64,000 nucleotides of DNA from Lachnospiraceae bacterium (GCA_017472605.1 JAFUPV010000027.1:62001-126000), one strand, 5' to 3'. Positions 51,065-59,672 are shown, numbered from the stretch's first letter. Numbers and translations are program-made. Notes: generated by a model from the sequence alone, not told the origin.

Positions 51065-51991
51065 ATGAATGCAATTGAGACAAAGAATCTGACAAAGAAT
51101 TACGGAAAAGTAAGGGGAATCACCGACCTGAATCTGACTGTGGAGGAAGGCGAGTTTTTCGGATTTATCGGACCCAACGGAGCCGGAAAGTCAACGACCA
51201 TCCGAACGCTGCTTGGTCTGATTCAGCCAACCAGCGGCAGTGCCAGTGTGCTGGGGCAGCCGCTGCAGAAAAAGGCTTCCTATCTTGCCGACATCGGCTA
51301 CATGCCTTCGGAAGCCATGTTTTACAATGAGATGAAGGTTGGTGAGCTGATCGCGTTTTCAGCGAAGATGAGAAAACAGGACTGTTCCAAAGAGGCAGCC
51401 ATGCTTTGTGACCGGCTGAAGCTGGATACCGGAAAGCGGGTGGAGGAGCTGTCGCTTGGAAACCGGAAAAAAGCGGCAATCGTATGCGCGATGCAGCACA
51501 ATCCACGGCTGTACATTCTGGATGAGCCGACCAGCGGCCTGGATCCGCTGATGCAGAAAGAGTTTTTTGAACTTCTGAAAGAGCGGAACAGGAAGGGGGC
51601 AACCATCTTTTTCTCGTCCCATGTTCTCTCCGAGGTTCAGCACAACTGCACACGGGCCGCCATTGTCCGGGATGGCAGACTTGCCGCCATGGACCGGGTG
51701 GAAAACCTGTCGCGGACCAATACAAAAAAGGTAACGCTTCACGGAGTCAGTCAGCTTCCGGTTTCCCTGGAGGCCAGGTCAGTAACCGCTGCGGGAGATA
51801 TGGTCAGCTTTCTCTATCAGGGAGAAATCCGAACGCTTCTGGATGAAGTGGGCAGACTTCCCATCCGCGACATGACCATCACGGAACCGGAGCTGGAAGA
51901 AATTTTCCTGCATTACTATGAGGAAGCGGGCAGTGGACCGGTGGACCAAAAGGCTGGCGGACGCTGCAGCCGGAAACAGGAGGTGCGGTAA
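51065..51991 (+). CDS. ABC transporter ATPase (ABC-2 exporter type)
   Basis: Motor subunit of 308 residues. Walker A is GPNGAGKSTT (about 34-43), the signature is ELSLGNRKKAAIV, Walker B LYILDEPTSGLDP and the switch His SSHVLSEVQ. The C-terminal 100 residues form the regulatory extension seen in BcrA/DrrA-like ATPases. ATG 51065 fits GGGGAGAG better than ATG 51059. It overlaps the permease gene by one base. The pair exports an unknown compound; the Bcr/Nod-like class includes antibiotic and lantibiotic self-protection pumps, but no such cluster is seen here. Confidence 0.93.
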   Translation: MNAIETKNLTKNYGKVRGITDLNLTVEEGEFFGFIGPNGAGKSTTIRTLLGLIQPTSGSASVLGQPLQKKASYLADIGYMPSEAMFYNEMKVGELIAFSAKMRKQDCSKEAAMLCDRLKLDTGKRVEELSLGNRKKAAIVCAMQHNPRLYILDEPTSGLDPLMQKEFFELLKERNRKGATIFFSSHVLSEVQHNCTRAAIVRDGRLAAMDRVENLSRTNTKKVTLHGVSQLPVSLEARSVTAAGDMVSFLYQGEIRTLLDEVGRLPIRDMTITEPELEEIFLHYYEEAGSGPVDQKAGGRCSRKQEVR

Positions 51992-52779
51992 TGGCTTTAT
52001 TTGTGAAAGAATGGAAGCAGGGAACCAGAACACTGGCTGTCTGGACACTGGGAATTGCCGCAATGCTGATGGTATGCATTTTCCTGTTTCCGGAGATGAA
52101 GCACGAGATGGACAGCATGACAAAGCTGTTTGCCAACATGGGCACGTTTACGAAAGCGTTTGGCATGGATTTGCTGAACTTTGGTGAGCTGAGCGGTTTC
52201 TATGGCGTGGAATGCGGCAATGTGATTGGAATCGGCGGTGCTCTGTTTGCCGCTTATCTGGGAGCGGGAATGCTTTCCAAAGAGGAAAAGGAGCATACGG
52301 CAGAGTTTCTGATGACTCATCCGGTCAGCCGGTTTTGTGTAGTCCTGCAGAAATTTCTCAGTGTGATGATTCAGCTGGTTGTTTTGAATCTGGTTGTCTC
52401 TCTGCTGAGCTGGATTTCAATCCGGGTAATCGGTGAGCAGTTTCCGGCAAAGGAATTTGTTCTGCTTCACGGCTCCTATCTGCTTCTCCAGCTGGAGATT
52501 GGAGCCATCTGTTTCGGAATTTCCGCATGGATCCGCAGAGGAAGTCTGGGAATCGGCCTTGGTCTGGCAGCGGTTCTCTATTTTCTGGATCTGATCAGCA
52601 ACATCAGTACCGACGCGGCTTTATTACAGTATATCACACCGTTTGCCTACGCAAAGCCGGCCCATATCCTGACAGCCGGATCGCTTGACTGGGGACTGGC
52701 AGCTCTCGGGATTGTGTATGGTGCTGTGGCTGCTGCGGCAGGATTCTGGTGGTACTGCAGAAAAGATCTGACTGCTTAA
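51991..52779 (+). CDS. ABC-2 type permease
   Basis: Membrane subunit of the exporter, 262 residues with about six helices. Its first helix follows FVKEWKQGTRTLAVWTLGIA, and the central GGALFAAYLGAGMLSKEEKE with EFLMTHPVSR is typical of the NatB/ABC-2 permease group. It starts with TAATG coupling to the ATPase gene. The length is that of a full permease, so the complex is probably a 2+2 homodimer. A strong terminator follows. Confidence 0.9.
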   Translation: MALFVKEWKQGTRTLAVWTLGIAAMLMVCIFLFPEMKHEMDSMTKLFANMGTFTKAFGMDLLNFGELSGFYGVECGNVIGIGGALFAAYLGAGMLSKEEKEHTAEFLMTHPVSRFCVVLQKFLSVMIQLVVLNLVVSLLSWISIRVIGEQFPAKEFVLLHGSYLLLQLEIGAICFGISAWIRRGSLGIGLGLAAVLYFLDLISNISTDAALLQYITPFAYAKPAHILTAGSLDWGLAALGIVYGAVAAAAGFWWYCRKDLTA

Positions 52780-52837
52780 CGGCTGGTTTCGTGTGCATTT
52801 GCATGGAATGTCAGCAGAATATTTTAACAGAAAAGGT

Positions 52838-52873
52838 ATGCAGGGAGATATACATGTCTTCCTGCATTTTTTT
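52838..52873 (+). terminator. Terminator of the ABC exporter operon
   Basis: ATGCAGGGAGA (52838-52848) pairs with TCTTCCTGCAT (52857-52867, one G:U), followed by seven T residues. Confidence 0.9.
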
Positions 52874-52875
52874 GA

Positions 52876-52905
52876 TTGACATGCGTCTACGGCATCGGGT
52901 ATAGT
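52876..52905 (+). promoter_or_regulatory. Promoter of the tandem GNAT gene
   Basis: TTGACA (52876-52881), 18 bases, TATAGT (52900-52905), directly after the upstream terminator. GAGCAGTGAGCCGGAG near 52930 resembles the start of the dispersed repeat at 11424. Confidence 0.7.
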
Positions 52906-53011
52906 AGCAGGAAAGGGAATTACATGGAGCCGCAGGAGCAGTGAGCCGGAGAAGGGAAAATGCATACTCACCGGATGCACTACGGGGAGGAGAGAATCAG
53001 GAGGAACAGGT

Positions 53012-54190
53012 ATGTATAAAATCGTACATCTGCCAAAAGAACAGTGGAAGGATCAGATCATTCCAATCCGATATACGACAGAAGAATATTATGATGTGGC
53101 TATGGAGCGGCAGGAGGCCGGTTTTACGGTCCGCATTGAAAAAAAGCGGTTTGAAACACCGGTTACCCATGGACCGGAGGAATATGACTTCCCGGATAAG
53201 CTTTATGCGGAATATTGGACAGGTGCCTGCGCATGGGGCGTTGTGGAGGAAGGCCGTCTTGTGGCCGCCATTGAGACAGCGCCGGAGACCTGGTCCAATC
53301 GTCTGCGTGTCACGGAGCTTTGGGTGGACCCGGCTTATCAGAAGCGGGGAATCGGCCATGGGCTGATGGAAACCGCAAAGGAGCAGGCAAGACTGGAGCG
53401 AAGAAGAGCAATCATTCTGGAGACGCAGTCCTGTAATGTCAATGCCATTGGTTTCTATCTTCACGAGGGATTTACTCTGATCGGCATGGATACCTGCTGC
53501 TATGCCAACAATGATCTGCAGCGGAAGGAAGTGCGTCTGGAGCTGGGATGGTTTCCGAAGCGGAAGGCCCGTCTGAAGCCGGATGAGGTGGAGATCCGCA
53601 AAGAGGAACCGGATGATTACCGGAAAACGGAGCGGATGACCCAGCTGGCATTCTGGAACAAATATAATCAGGGCTGCGATGAGCATCTGCTGGTGCGTAA
53701 ACTGCGCCAAATTGAGGAGTATCTGCCCGAGATCAGCCGGATCGCAGTAAAAGACGGCGAAGTGATTGGTGCGATCATGTACTCGAAGGCATGGGTACAG
53801 GACGGAGAAACCAGGCACGAGGTTGCTGCCTTTGGCCCTCTTTGCGTTGATCCCAAATGGCAGGGCTGCGGTGTCGGTGAAATGCTGCTGAAGGAAACCA
53901 TGAAGCTGGCGGCAGAAGCCGGATACCCGGGAATTGTGATTTTTGGCGAACCGGACTATTATCCGAGAGTCGGATTCAAAACCTGCGATCAGTTTGGTAT
54001 CACAACAGCGGAGGGAAAGAACTTCGATGCATTTATGGGAATTGCGCTGGATGAACAGCGCTTTTCGCAGATTCATGGAAAATTCTATGAGTCGGATGCC
54101 TTTGAGAATCTGCCAAAAGAAGAGGTGGAAGCGCTGAATGAGGAATTGGAACCGCTGAGGAAGCAGTATTTTCCGGCACAGTGGAACTGA
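53012..54190 (+). CDS. Tandem-GNAT acetyltransferase
   Basis: A 392-residue protein with two GNAT domains. In domain 1 (about 60-170) the CoA motif is DPAYQKRGIGHGLMETAKEQ with NVNAIGFYLHEGF. In domain 2 (about 190-340) it is DPKWQGCGVGEMLLKETMKL, then GEPDYYPRVGFKTC. Each has the Q/R-x-x-G-x-G/A acetyl-CoA loop, so both may be active. A C-terminal tail of about 50 residues follows. The substrates are unknown. The start has a perfect AGGAGG. Another GNAT gene follows 114 bases later. The two may be a co-expressed set, but they are not close relatives. Confidence 0.9.
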   Translation: MYKIVHLPKEQWKDQIIPIRYTTEEYYDVAMERQEAGFTVRIEKKRFETPVTHGPEEYDFPDKLYAEYWTGACAWGVVEEGRLVAAIETAPETWSNRLRVTELWVDPAYQKRGIGHGLMETAKEQARLERRRAIILETQSCNVNAIGFYLHEGFTLIGMDTCCYANNDLQRKEVRLELGWFPKRKARLKPDEVEIRKEEPDDYRKTERMTQLAFWNKYNQGCDEHLLVRKLRQIEEYLPEISRIAVKDGEVIGAIMYSKAWVQDGETRHEVAAFGPLCVDPKWQGCGVGEMLLKETMKLAAEAGYPGIVIFGEPDYYPRVGFKTCDQFGITTAEGKNFDAFMGIALDEQRFSQIHGKFYESDAFENLPKEEVEALNEELEPLRKQYFPAQWN

Positions 54191-54304
54191 GCAGAGGATT
54201 GCGTGTCTGTGCAATTGAAAAAACAGGAGGAAGACAGACAGCAGATCCTGGGATCAGGATGGCTGGAAAGCAGTGCAGCTGCAGCAGTAAGAGGAGAATG
54301 AAAA

Positions 54305-55246
54305 ATGGAATTTGAGATCAGAAAGAACTATAGAAATGAGGAAGCGCTTCGAAAAAGCTTTAACGAGCTGGCGGGGAAGGTATTCGGTCTTGATTTTGAA
54401 GCCTGGTATCAGAATGGCTTCTGGGGAGAGGATTATGTTCCGTATTCCATGGTAAAGAATGGAAAGGTAATTGCCAATGTTTCCGTCAATCCGCTGACGT
54501 TTCAGACAGTGAATGGGGAAAAGCGGCTGGTTCAGCTGGGAACGGTTATGACAGATCCGGAATACCGCGGACTGGGACTGAGCCGCAGATTGATAGAGGA
54601 AATCCACCGCGACTATGCAGAGACGGCAGATGGATTCTATCTGTTTGCCAATGAGTCCGTTCTGGATTTTTATCCGAAGTTCGGATATCGGAAGGCAGTG
54701 GAGTATCAGGCGGTAAAAGTGTTTTCTGCAGAAACAGACGCTGCCGGAACGGTTTCTGCCGGTAAGGCAGCTGCTGAGGCATGTGCGGATGAGACCGCAG
54801 CTGCCCAAACGGCTTCTGCGAAGAAAGTACCGATGGAAACAAAAGAAGACTGGGATGCGTTTGTCCGGATGCTGAGCACATGTACCGTCAACAGCAGCCT
54901 GGAAATGAAGGGAAATTCGGGTCTGATCATGTTTTATCTGTCGTCTTTCTTAAAAGACAATGTCTATTATATCGAAGAAAACGATTGTTATGCGGTGGCA
55001 GAGATCGACGGCGACACGCTGGAGCTGAGTGCTGTTTTTGCGGATCATGAGGTGGATCCGGAGACAGTCGCTGCTGCCTTTGGCAGTGAGATCCGTCAGG
55101 TTCGTCTTGGCTTCTCGCCCATCCGGAAAGCGGGATGGGAGCTGCAGCAGCTGATGGATGACGATACCACCCTGTTTGTGCAGGGCGAAGCCTTCGCAGA
55201 CGACCGGCTGCCGGATGGCATGTTTCCGGTTCTGACCCATGCCTGA
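54305..55246 (+). CDS. GNAT acetyltransferase with Ala-rich linker
   Basis: A 313-residue protein in the Eis-like GNAT group. Residues 1-140 carry the CoA motif MTDPEYRGLGLSRRLIEEIH and NESVLDFYPKFGY. Residues about 143-175 are a low-complexity Ala/Thr/Lys linker. The C-terminal 130 residues form a second domain (LEMKGNSGLIMFYLSSFLKD, DDTTLFVQGEAF). The linker interrupts what is normally a compact two-domain protein; its DNA has repeated GCTGC/GCAGC units, suggesting slippage growth. The start follows GAGGAG. Substrate unknown. The purine-rich 118 bases after it hold no gene I can support. Confidence 0.85.
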   Translation: MEFEIRKNYRNEEALRKSFNELAGKVFGLDFEAWYQNGFWGEDYVPYSMVKNGKVIANVSVNPLTFQTVNGEKRLVQLGTVMTDPEYRGLGLSRRLIEEIHRDYAETADGFYLFANESVLDFYPKFGYRKAVEYQAVKVFSAETDAAGTVSAGKAAAEACADETAAAQTASAKKVPMETKEDWDAFVRMLSTCTVNSSLEMKGNSGLIMFYLSSFLKDNVYYIEENDCYAVAEIDGDTLELSAVFADHEVDPETVAAAFGSEIRQVRLGFSPIRKAGWELQQLMDDDTTLFVQGEAFADDRLPDGMFPVLTHA

Positions 55247-55365
55247 GCAACAGGGATGAGAAGAATGGAAACGGGGATGAAGGCAAACGAAAAACGAGAA
55301 GGGATGCGTGAAGAAACGGAATGCGCGAAGAAAAACGGGAACGAGACGGAAATGGAGACAGGAAG

Positions 55366-56025
55366 ATGAAATACGAACTTGCAATTTTTGATCTGGACGG
55401 AACAATTCTTGATACGCTGGCGGATCTGGCGGAAAGCACCAACTATGCGCTGACTCAGGCAGGATTTCCGAAGCGAACCATGGATGAGGTAAGACAATTT
55501 GTAGGAAATGGAATTCGAAAACTGATTGAGCGGGCGGTTCCGGCTCAGACACCGGTTGAAGTGATTGATCAGGTGCAGCAGACATTCAATGCTCACTATA
55601 AAGTTCACTGCGCGGATCAGACCAGGCCATATGACGGAATCATGGAGCTGCTGCAGGCGCTTCGCGCTGCAGGCTGCAAAACGGCAGTCGTTTCCAACAA
55701 AGCGGATTACGGTGTGCAGGAGCTGTGCGCCCGGTATTTTCCGAAAATGTTTGATTTTGCCGTGGGGGAGCGAACCGGGATTGCGAAAAAGCCGGCGCCG
55801 GATTCCGTGAATGAGGTGCTGCGGTGCCTGCAGGTGGAAAGGGAACATGCCGTTTATATCGGAGATTCGGATGTGGATGTTCTGACGGCTGCCAATGCGG
55901 GGATGGACTGCATTGCTGTCAGCTGGGGATTTCGCGATGTGGAGTTTCTGGCTGCGCATGGGGCAGAGGTGATTGTGAACAGGCCGGAGGAGATTATGCC
56001 TATTTGTCAGCTTCAATTCGCGTAA
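55366..56025 (+). CDS. HAD phosphatase, phosphoglycolate phosphatase-like
   Basis: Soluble phosphatase of 219 residues in the HAD superfamily, with a small helical cap between motifs I and II. The nucleophile and acid are D9 and D11 in FDLDGTILD. Motif II is VVSNKA, the Lys is in GIAKKPAPD, and motif III is IGDSDVDVLTAANAG. This is the Gph/PgmB-like group, which acts on phosphoglycolate or sugar phosphates. The frame is open upstream to 55321, but MKYELAIFDLDG after AGACAGGAAG is the natural start. Its last 26 bases overlap the convergent PIN toxin gene. Confidence 0.9.
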   Translation: MKYELAIFDLDGTILDTLADLAESTNYALTQAGFPKRTMDEVRQFVGNGIRKLIERAVPAQTPVEVIDQVQQTFNAHYKVHCADQTRPYDGIMELLQALRAAGCKTAVVSNKADYGVQELCARYFPKMFDFAVGERTGIAKKPAPDSVNEVLRCLQVEREHAVYIGDSDVDVLTAANAGMDCIAVSWGFRDVEFLAAHGAEVIVNRPEEIMPICQLQFA

Positions 56026-56422
56026 TAAAGTCTCCCGGTGAGAGAACAGAAACAGGTGAACGCTGGTAGTCTTTCAGGTTTCTTGTTACGATGCAATCGA
56101 TATCAGAATGAAGAGCCGATTCGACCATTACTGCGTCTTCGTAATCTGAGATTGAGGAGGAAATTGCACTTTTGCAGTCCTGCCCGGTTGTTTCAAGAAG
56201 ATCAAAAAGGGTAAATAATGTATTCAGAATACGTCGGGTTTCTTTGTCGCTATGAGTTGATTTGTGGACAAGATAATAAATATCGGTCGCTGATTTGGCA
56301 GTGATATAGCCCGTAAAATGATGATTGGCAGCTGCCAGAAACAGAGTTTGTGCATCCTGACAAAAGGGTTCACGCTGTTGAAGTGCATCAATAATGATAC
56401 AGGTATCGATCAGGGCTCTCAT
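56000..56422 (-). CDS. PIN-domain ribonuclease toxin
   Basis: Probable toxin of a type II toxin-antitoxin pair, 140 residues. The PIN fold is shown by MRALIDTCIIIDAL with D6, the central Glu-Asp (SDYEDAVMVESA, E95/D96) and the end motif DCIVTRNLKDY with T113, N115 and D118. These acids hold the metal for RNA cleavage. Its ATG overlaps the antitoxin stop (ATGA), so the toxin is made only with its antitoxin. Its 3' end overlaps the HAD gene by 26 bases. VapC-like enzymes cut tRNA or rRNA; the target here is unknown. Confidence 0.9.
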   Translation of the reverse strand: MRALIDTCIIIDALQQREPFCQDAQTLFLAAANHHFTGYITAKSATDIYYLVHKSTHSDKETRRILNTLFTLFDLLETTGQDCKSAISSSISDYEDAVMVESALHSDIDCIVTRNLKDYQRSPVSVLSPGDFITRIEADK

Positions 56423-56634
56423 AGCTTCGTAAGCCGTTCTTCGCGGGCTTCCTCAAGTGTGATATCTGCGGGAATGACTCCAAACAGAGATTTTGCCATA
56501 TCAACACGGTTCTGGTAGGGATTTGTCAATTTTGCAATAATCTTACCGTTACGGGTGATAAATACATCTTCTTTTTCAGCAAGCAGAAGATACTTACTGA
56601 GATTTGTTTTCAGTTCAGTAGCAGTGATGGACAT
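56419..56634 (-). CDS. Phd/YefM-type antitoxin
   Basis: A 71-residue antitoxin. MSITATELKTNLSKYLLLAE is the DNA-binding N-terminal fold, and VFITRNGKIIAKLTNP is the Phd core strand pair. The helical tail (ADITLEEAREERLTKL) would wrap round the toxin. The frame extends to 56877, but ATG 56634 has AAAGGAGG eight bases before it. Two identical palindromes in its promoter are the likely self-regulation sites. Confidence 0.9.
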   Translation of the reverse strand: MSITATELKTNLSKYLLLAEKEDVFITRNGKIIAKLTNPYQNRVDMAKSLFGVIPADITLEEAREERLTKL

Positions 56635-56670
56635 ATGGTTGCCTCCTTTCGAAGTTAATAATCTATATAT

Positions 56671-56712
56671 AGTATATACCAATCGTACGAAAATATCAAT
56701 GAAATCGTACGA
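56671..56712 (-). promoter_or_regulatory. Toxin-antitoxin promoter with two TCGTACGA operators
   Basis: On the minus strand TTGATA (56699-56694) and TATACT (56676-56671) are 17 bases apart. The palindrome TCGTACGA lies in the spacer (56683-56690) and again just upstream of the -35 box (56705-56712). The two are exactly 22 bases apart, two helix turns, so two antitoxin dimers could bind one DNA face. Confidence 0.8.
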
Positions 56713-56785
56713 AAAAAGATGAGAGAAAAGTGTTGCAATAGCGGTAAAACCCACGCAGCGTGTTTCTGATCGCTCATGAATAAAG

Positions 56786-56822
56786 CAGGAGAGGGGAATG
56801 ATATTACAATTCCTCTCTCCTG
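56786..56822 (-). terminator. Terminator of the ridA-HAD operon
   Basis: CAGGAGAGGGGAAT (56786-56799) pairs with AATTCCTCTCTCCTG (56808-56822) with one G:U and a small bulge. On the minus strand CTTTATTC follows. Confidence 0.65.
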
Positions 56823-56877
56823 TTTGAATATCTGAATATCCGGACGAATGAACTGCCTGCCGTACCATTCGTTCCAA

Positions 56878-57612
56878 TCAACAGTCAGCTTCCTCACACG
56901 CCTGAACATTCCCGTCCAGAAACGCCAGAAGATCGTTGAAATCTCCGTGAGGGTATGCGCTGATGTCTTTTTCTTCTTTATTAATTAGACAGTCTGTCAG
57001 TAAAAAGACCTTCATGCCGATGGTCTTGGCAATCATATCTTCTTTCACATCGTTGCCGACCATCAGACATTCTTCCGGCGCCACGCCAAGCTCATTGACG
57101 ATGCAGTGGTAGTAATCCGGATTGGGCTTGCAGCAGACGGAATTTTCGTAGGTAGTGTACAACTCAAAATCGTCCGGGGAAAGGCCGGCCCAGCGGATGC
57201 GGCTTTCCGTCGCAATGGATGGGAACAGAGGATTCGTTGCCAGGGCAACCCGTCCGCCTTTTCCCTTTACCTTTGCAATGACGGCAGCAGCCAGAGGAGT
57301 GAAGCCGCAGGAAGCTTTCACTTCCTGAAATTCATTGTGGTAAAACTCTTCAAAGACAGGCAGGTGTTCCAGCGCCTGCTCACCGAAGATGGCTGTGAAC
57401 GCATTCCAGAAGGCTTTTTCATTGGGCTGACCGCTCTGATTTTTTACCATGGCGGCAGTTCCGGCCCAGATGGCGTCAACCAGGAGCTTTGGATCATAGC
57501 CGTAGGGCGCCAGTTTTTTTGCCAGAAGACCAAAGTAGTGTTTTGTAAATACGTCCTGATCCATGGGAAGCAGCGTTCCGTCCAGATCAAAGAGAACTGT
57601 TGTTATGCTCAT
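56878..57612 (-). CDS. HAD-family hydrolase
   Basis: Soluble 244-residue phosphatase-type protein. D9 and D11 lie in LFDLDGTLLPMD. A helical cap (residues about 20-95) with FEEFYHNEFQEVKASCGFTP follows, then motif II LATNPLFP, the Lys in CCKPNPDYY and motif III MVGNDVKEDM. It resembles YjjG/NagD-unrelated cytosolic HAD proteins of Clostridia without a defined substrate. It starts 20 bases after ridA on the same strand, so the two are one transcript. The C-terminal tail ends CEEADC. Confidence 0.88.
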   Translation of the reverse strand: MSITTVLFDLDGTLLPMDQDVFTKHYFGLLAKKLAPYGYDPKLLVDAIWAGTAAMVKNQSGQPNEKAFWNAFTAIFGEQALEHLPVFEEFYHNEFQEVKASCGFTPLAAAVIAKVKGKGGRVALATNPLFPSIATESRIRWAGLSPDDFELYTTYENSVCCKPNPDYYHCIVNELGVAPEECLMVGNDVKEDMIAKTIGMKVFLLTDCLINKEEKDISAYPHGDFNDLLAFLDGNVQACEEADC

Positions 57613-57632
57613 GCAGTGAGTCCTTTCTGGAA

Positions 57633-58010
57633 TTACCTGCAGACAGCTACGATTTCAACTTCGCAGACTGCACCCTTCGGAAGCGCGGAAACCTCAACGC
57701 AGGAACGTGCCGGTTTGTTGTTGACAAAATACTTGCCATAGATTCCGTTGAAGGTTGCGAATTCCTTCATGTCAGTGATGAAACAGGTAGTCTTTACCAC
57801 GTCATCATAGGTCAGACCGGCTGCTTCCAGAACAGCGCCGATGTTCTTCATAACCTGCTCTGCCTGAGCCTCAATGGTATCGCCAACCAGAAGTCCGGTT
57901 GCCGGGTCAAATCCAACCTGACCGGATGCGTAGAGCATACCGTTAGCTTTGATTGCCTGAGAATAGGGGCCTACTGCTGCAGGCGCTTTGTCTGTATGAA
58001 TGATTTCCAT
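57633..58010 (-). CDS. ridA: RidA family reactive-enamine deaminase
   Basis: Trimeric 125-residue protein that hydrolyses reactive 2-aminoacrylate and other enamines made by PLP enzymes. The start MEIIHTDKAPAAVGPYSQAI is the family N-terminus, preceded by AGGAGG. Signature parts are GMLYASGQVGFDPATG, the LPKGAVCEVE region and the catalytic Arg in PARSCVEV. A longer frame to 58139 has no ribosome site. A promoter (58120-58092) drives it together with the HAD gene. The many PLP enzymes nearby make such protection plausible. Confidence 0.94.
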   Translation of the reverse strand: MEIIHTDKAPAAVGPYSQAIKANGMLYASGQVGFDPATGLLVGDTIEAQAEQVMKNIGAVLEAAGLTYDDVVKTTCFITDMKEFATFNGIYGKYFVNNKPARSCVEVSALPKGAVCEVEIVAVCR

Positions 58011-58091
58011 AATCGTGTCCTCCTGAAAAAAATGATAGCTTTCATGCGCGGTACCGGAAAAAAGGTTTGCGCATGGCTGCGGATGTATTTC

Positions 58092-58120
58092 AGTATATAC
58101 AAAAAAAACGGATTTGTAAA
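58092..58120 (-). promoter_or_regulatory. Promoter of ridA
   Basis: On the minus strand TTTACA (58120-58115), 17 bases, TATACT (58097-58092). Confidence 0.7.
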
Positions 58121-58241
58121 GGCAGGAAATGGGAAGCAAATCATGAAAAAAACAGAAAAGAAAGGATTTATGTTCAAAGTAATTTCAAAGAGCCGGAAAG
58201 AGGGTCCTCAGAATCGCGGAAAGAAAAACAGACGGCCGGGC

Positions 58242-58270
58242 TTGACTTTAGGGATGAGAACTGGTAATCT
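58242..58270 (+). promoter_or_regulatory. Promoter of the M28 peptidase gene
   Basis: TTGACT (58242-58247), 17 bases, TAATCT (58265-58270) preceded by TGG. It lies about 54 bases before the start. Confidence 0.65.
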
Positions 58271-58323
58271 CAGGGTATGGGCAGCCGGGAAGACATCGGC
58301 AGTCCGGGAAGGTGAAGAAAGTG

Positions 58324-59565
58324 ATGAACAGAGAGCAGTTAAGCGGCGAACGTCAGATGGACTTTGTCCGCAGATTCATGTATGTAAGAGAAGCAGGTAC
58401 GGACGGGGAACGTCAGGCGGCAGATACGATCATGGAATACCTGCAGAGCTTTGGAGTAACAGGAAGAAGAGAAGCATTTTCCTTTGAGACAATTCGAACC
58501 GTCTGTGCGCGTCTGGTGGTAACAGAGCCCTATGAAAAGGAATATCCGGTGACCATCTGCCGCGGCGCGAAAAACACGGCAGGCGAGGGAATTGAGGCAG
58601 AATTTTACTATGCGGAAAACGGAGATGCCATCAGTCTTGCGGATGCAGCGGGAAAGATTGTAATGATCAACAAAACAGATGACAAAGATACCTGGAAGCG
58701 TCTGGAGGAAGCAGGAGCTCTGGCTGTTGTTCTTGTTACTGGCGATCTGATTGACGATGCGCAGGATCGAAACGGCGCAATCATGCGGATTCCGGCAGCG
58801 CCGGGCACTGTGTACGCGGCAACCGTTCACCATTACCATGCGGTGGAAATGGTAGAGAAACGCGCTTCCAAAGCCCGTCTTGTTCTGACGGAGGAGAAAT
58901 ATACCTGTGAGTCCGAAAACATCATTGCCCGGATCGAGGGTACCGATAAGGCAGATGAAGTGCTGACGCTGACTGCCCACTACGATTCCGTACCGGCAGG
59001 ACCGGGCGCTTATGATAACATGGCCGGAGCTGCCATTATCATGGAGCTGTGCCGTTATTTCGCGGCAAACAGACCGCGCCGCAGTGTGGAATGCATCTGG
59101 TTTGGCGCGGAGGAAAAGGGACTGCGCGGAAGCATTGCCTATGTGACTGCCCATGAAGCAGAACTGGCCGGACACCGGTTTAACATGAACGTGGACCTTG
59201 CTGGACAGCTGATTGGCGGAAACATCTTCGGAGTGACCTCGGAGAAGGATGCCTGTGAGGTGCTGGAGAAGCTTGCTGCGGAAAGTAAAGTCGGTGCCAG
59301 AGTGGCCCACTGCATCTGGGCAAGTGATTCCAATTCGTTTGCATGGAAGGGCGTTCCGGCAATGACGCTGAACCGCAACGGCTACGGTATGCATACCCGC
59401 TTTGATACCGTTGACCTGCTTTCCGCATGGTCGCTGGAGCGCAGCGCATGGCAGCTGGGATACATCACCGAGGCCCTTGGAATGGCGGACGAGATGCCGT
59501 TTGCGAGAAGTGTTGCGCCGAATCTGGCGGAAGAGCTGGAAACCTTTTATGCCGGAAGAAAGTAA
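58324..59565 (+). CDS. M28-family zinc aminopeptidase
   Basis: Two-metal peptidase of 413 residues. A PA-type insert lies at about 100-190 (IVMINKTDDKDTWKRLEEAG). The catalytic domain carries the five ligands in order: His in LTAHYDSV, Asp in PGAYDNMAGA, Glu-Glu in GAEEKGLRGS, Asp in MNVDLAG and His in YGMHTRFDT. There is no signal peptide, so it acts in the cytoplasm, where it would trim peptides. ATG 58324 follows GGGAAGGTG; GTG 58312 is a possible alternative. The hairpins at 59600-59672 close the unit. Confidence 0.92.
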   Translation: MNREQLSGERQMDFVRRFMYVREAGTDGERQAADTIMEYLQSFGVTGRREAFSFETIRTVCARLVVTEPYEKEYPVTICRGAKNTAGEGIEAEFYYAENGDAISLADAAGKIVMINKTDDKDTWKRLEEAGALAVVLVTGDLIDDAQDRNGAIMRIPAAPGTVYAATVHHYHAVEMVEKRASKARLVLTEEKYTCESENIIARIEGTDKADEVLTLTAHYDSVPAGPGAYDNMAGAAIIMELCRYFAANRPRRSVECIWFGAEEKGLRGSIAYVTAHEAELAGHRFNMNVDLAGQLIGGNIFGVTSEKDACEVLEKLAAESKVGARVAHCIWASDSNSFAWKGVPAMTLNRNGYGMHTRFDTVDLLSAWSLERSAWQLGYITEALGMADEMPFARSVAPNLAEELETFYAGRK

Positions 59566-59599
59566 GAAATAGAGAAAAAGAAAGAGCAAAAATCCGACC

Positions 59600-59672
59600 G
59601 AACGTGTCACTGGCACGTTCGCCTGGATATAGTAATAATCCGAATCCCGCAGCCTTAAAAAGCTGTGGGATT
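59600..59672 (+). terminator. Two hairpins after the peptidase gene (second repeat copy and terminator)
   Basis: GAACGTG/CACGTTC (59600-59606 with 59614-59620) is the inverted second copy of the repeat at 38494. AATCCCGCAGC (59643-59653) then pairs with GCTGTGGGATT (59662-59672, one G:U), followed by TTGCTTT. The remaining 190 bases before folC show only a TATACT at 59786 as a possible -10 box, and no riboswitch that I recognise. Confidence 0.65.

Noticed and set aside
55247-55365. N-terminal extension of the HAD phosphatase or a short gene in the purine-rich gap
   Set aside because: The sequence is low-complexity, and the true start with the FDLDGT motif lies at 55366.
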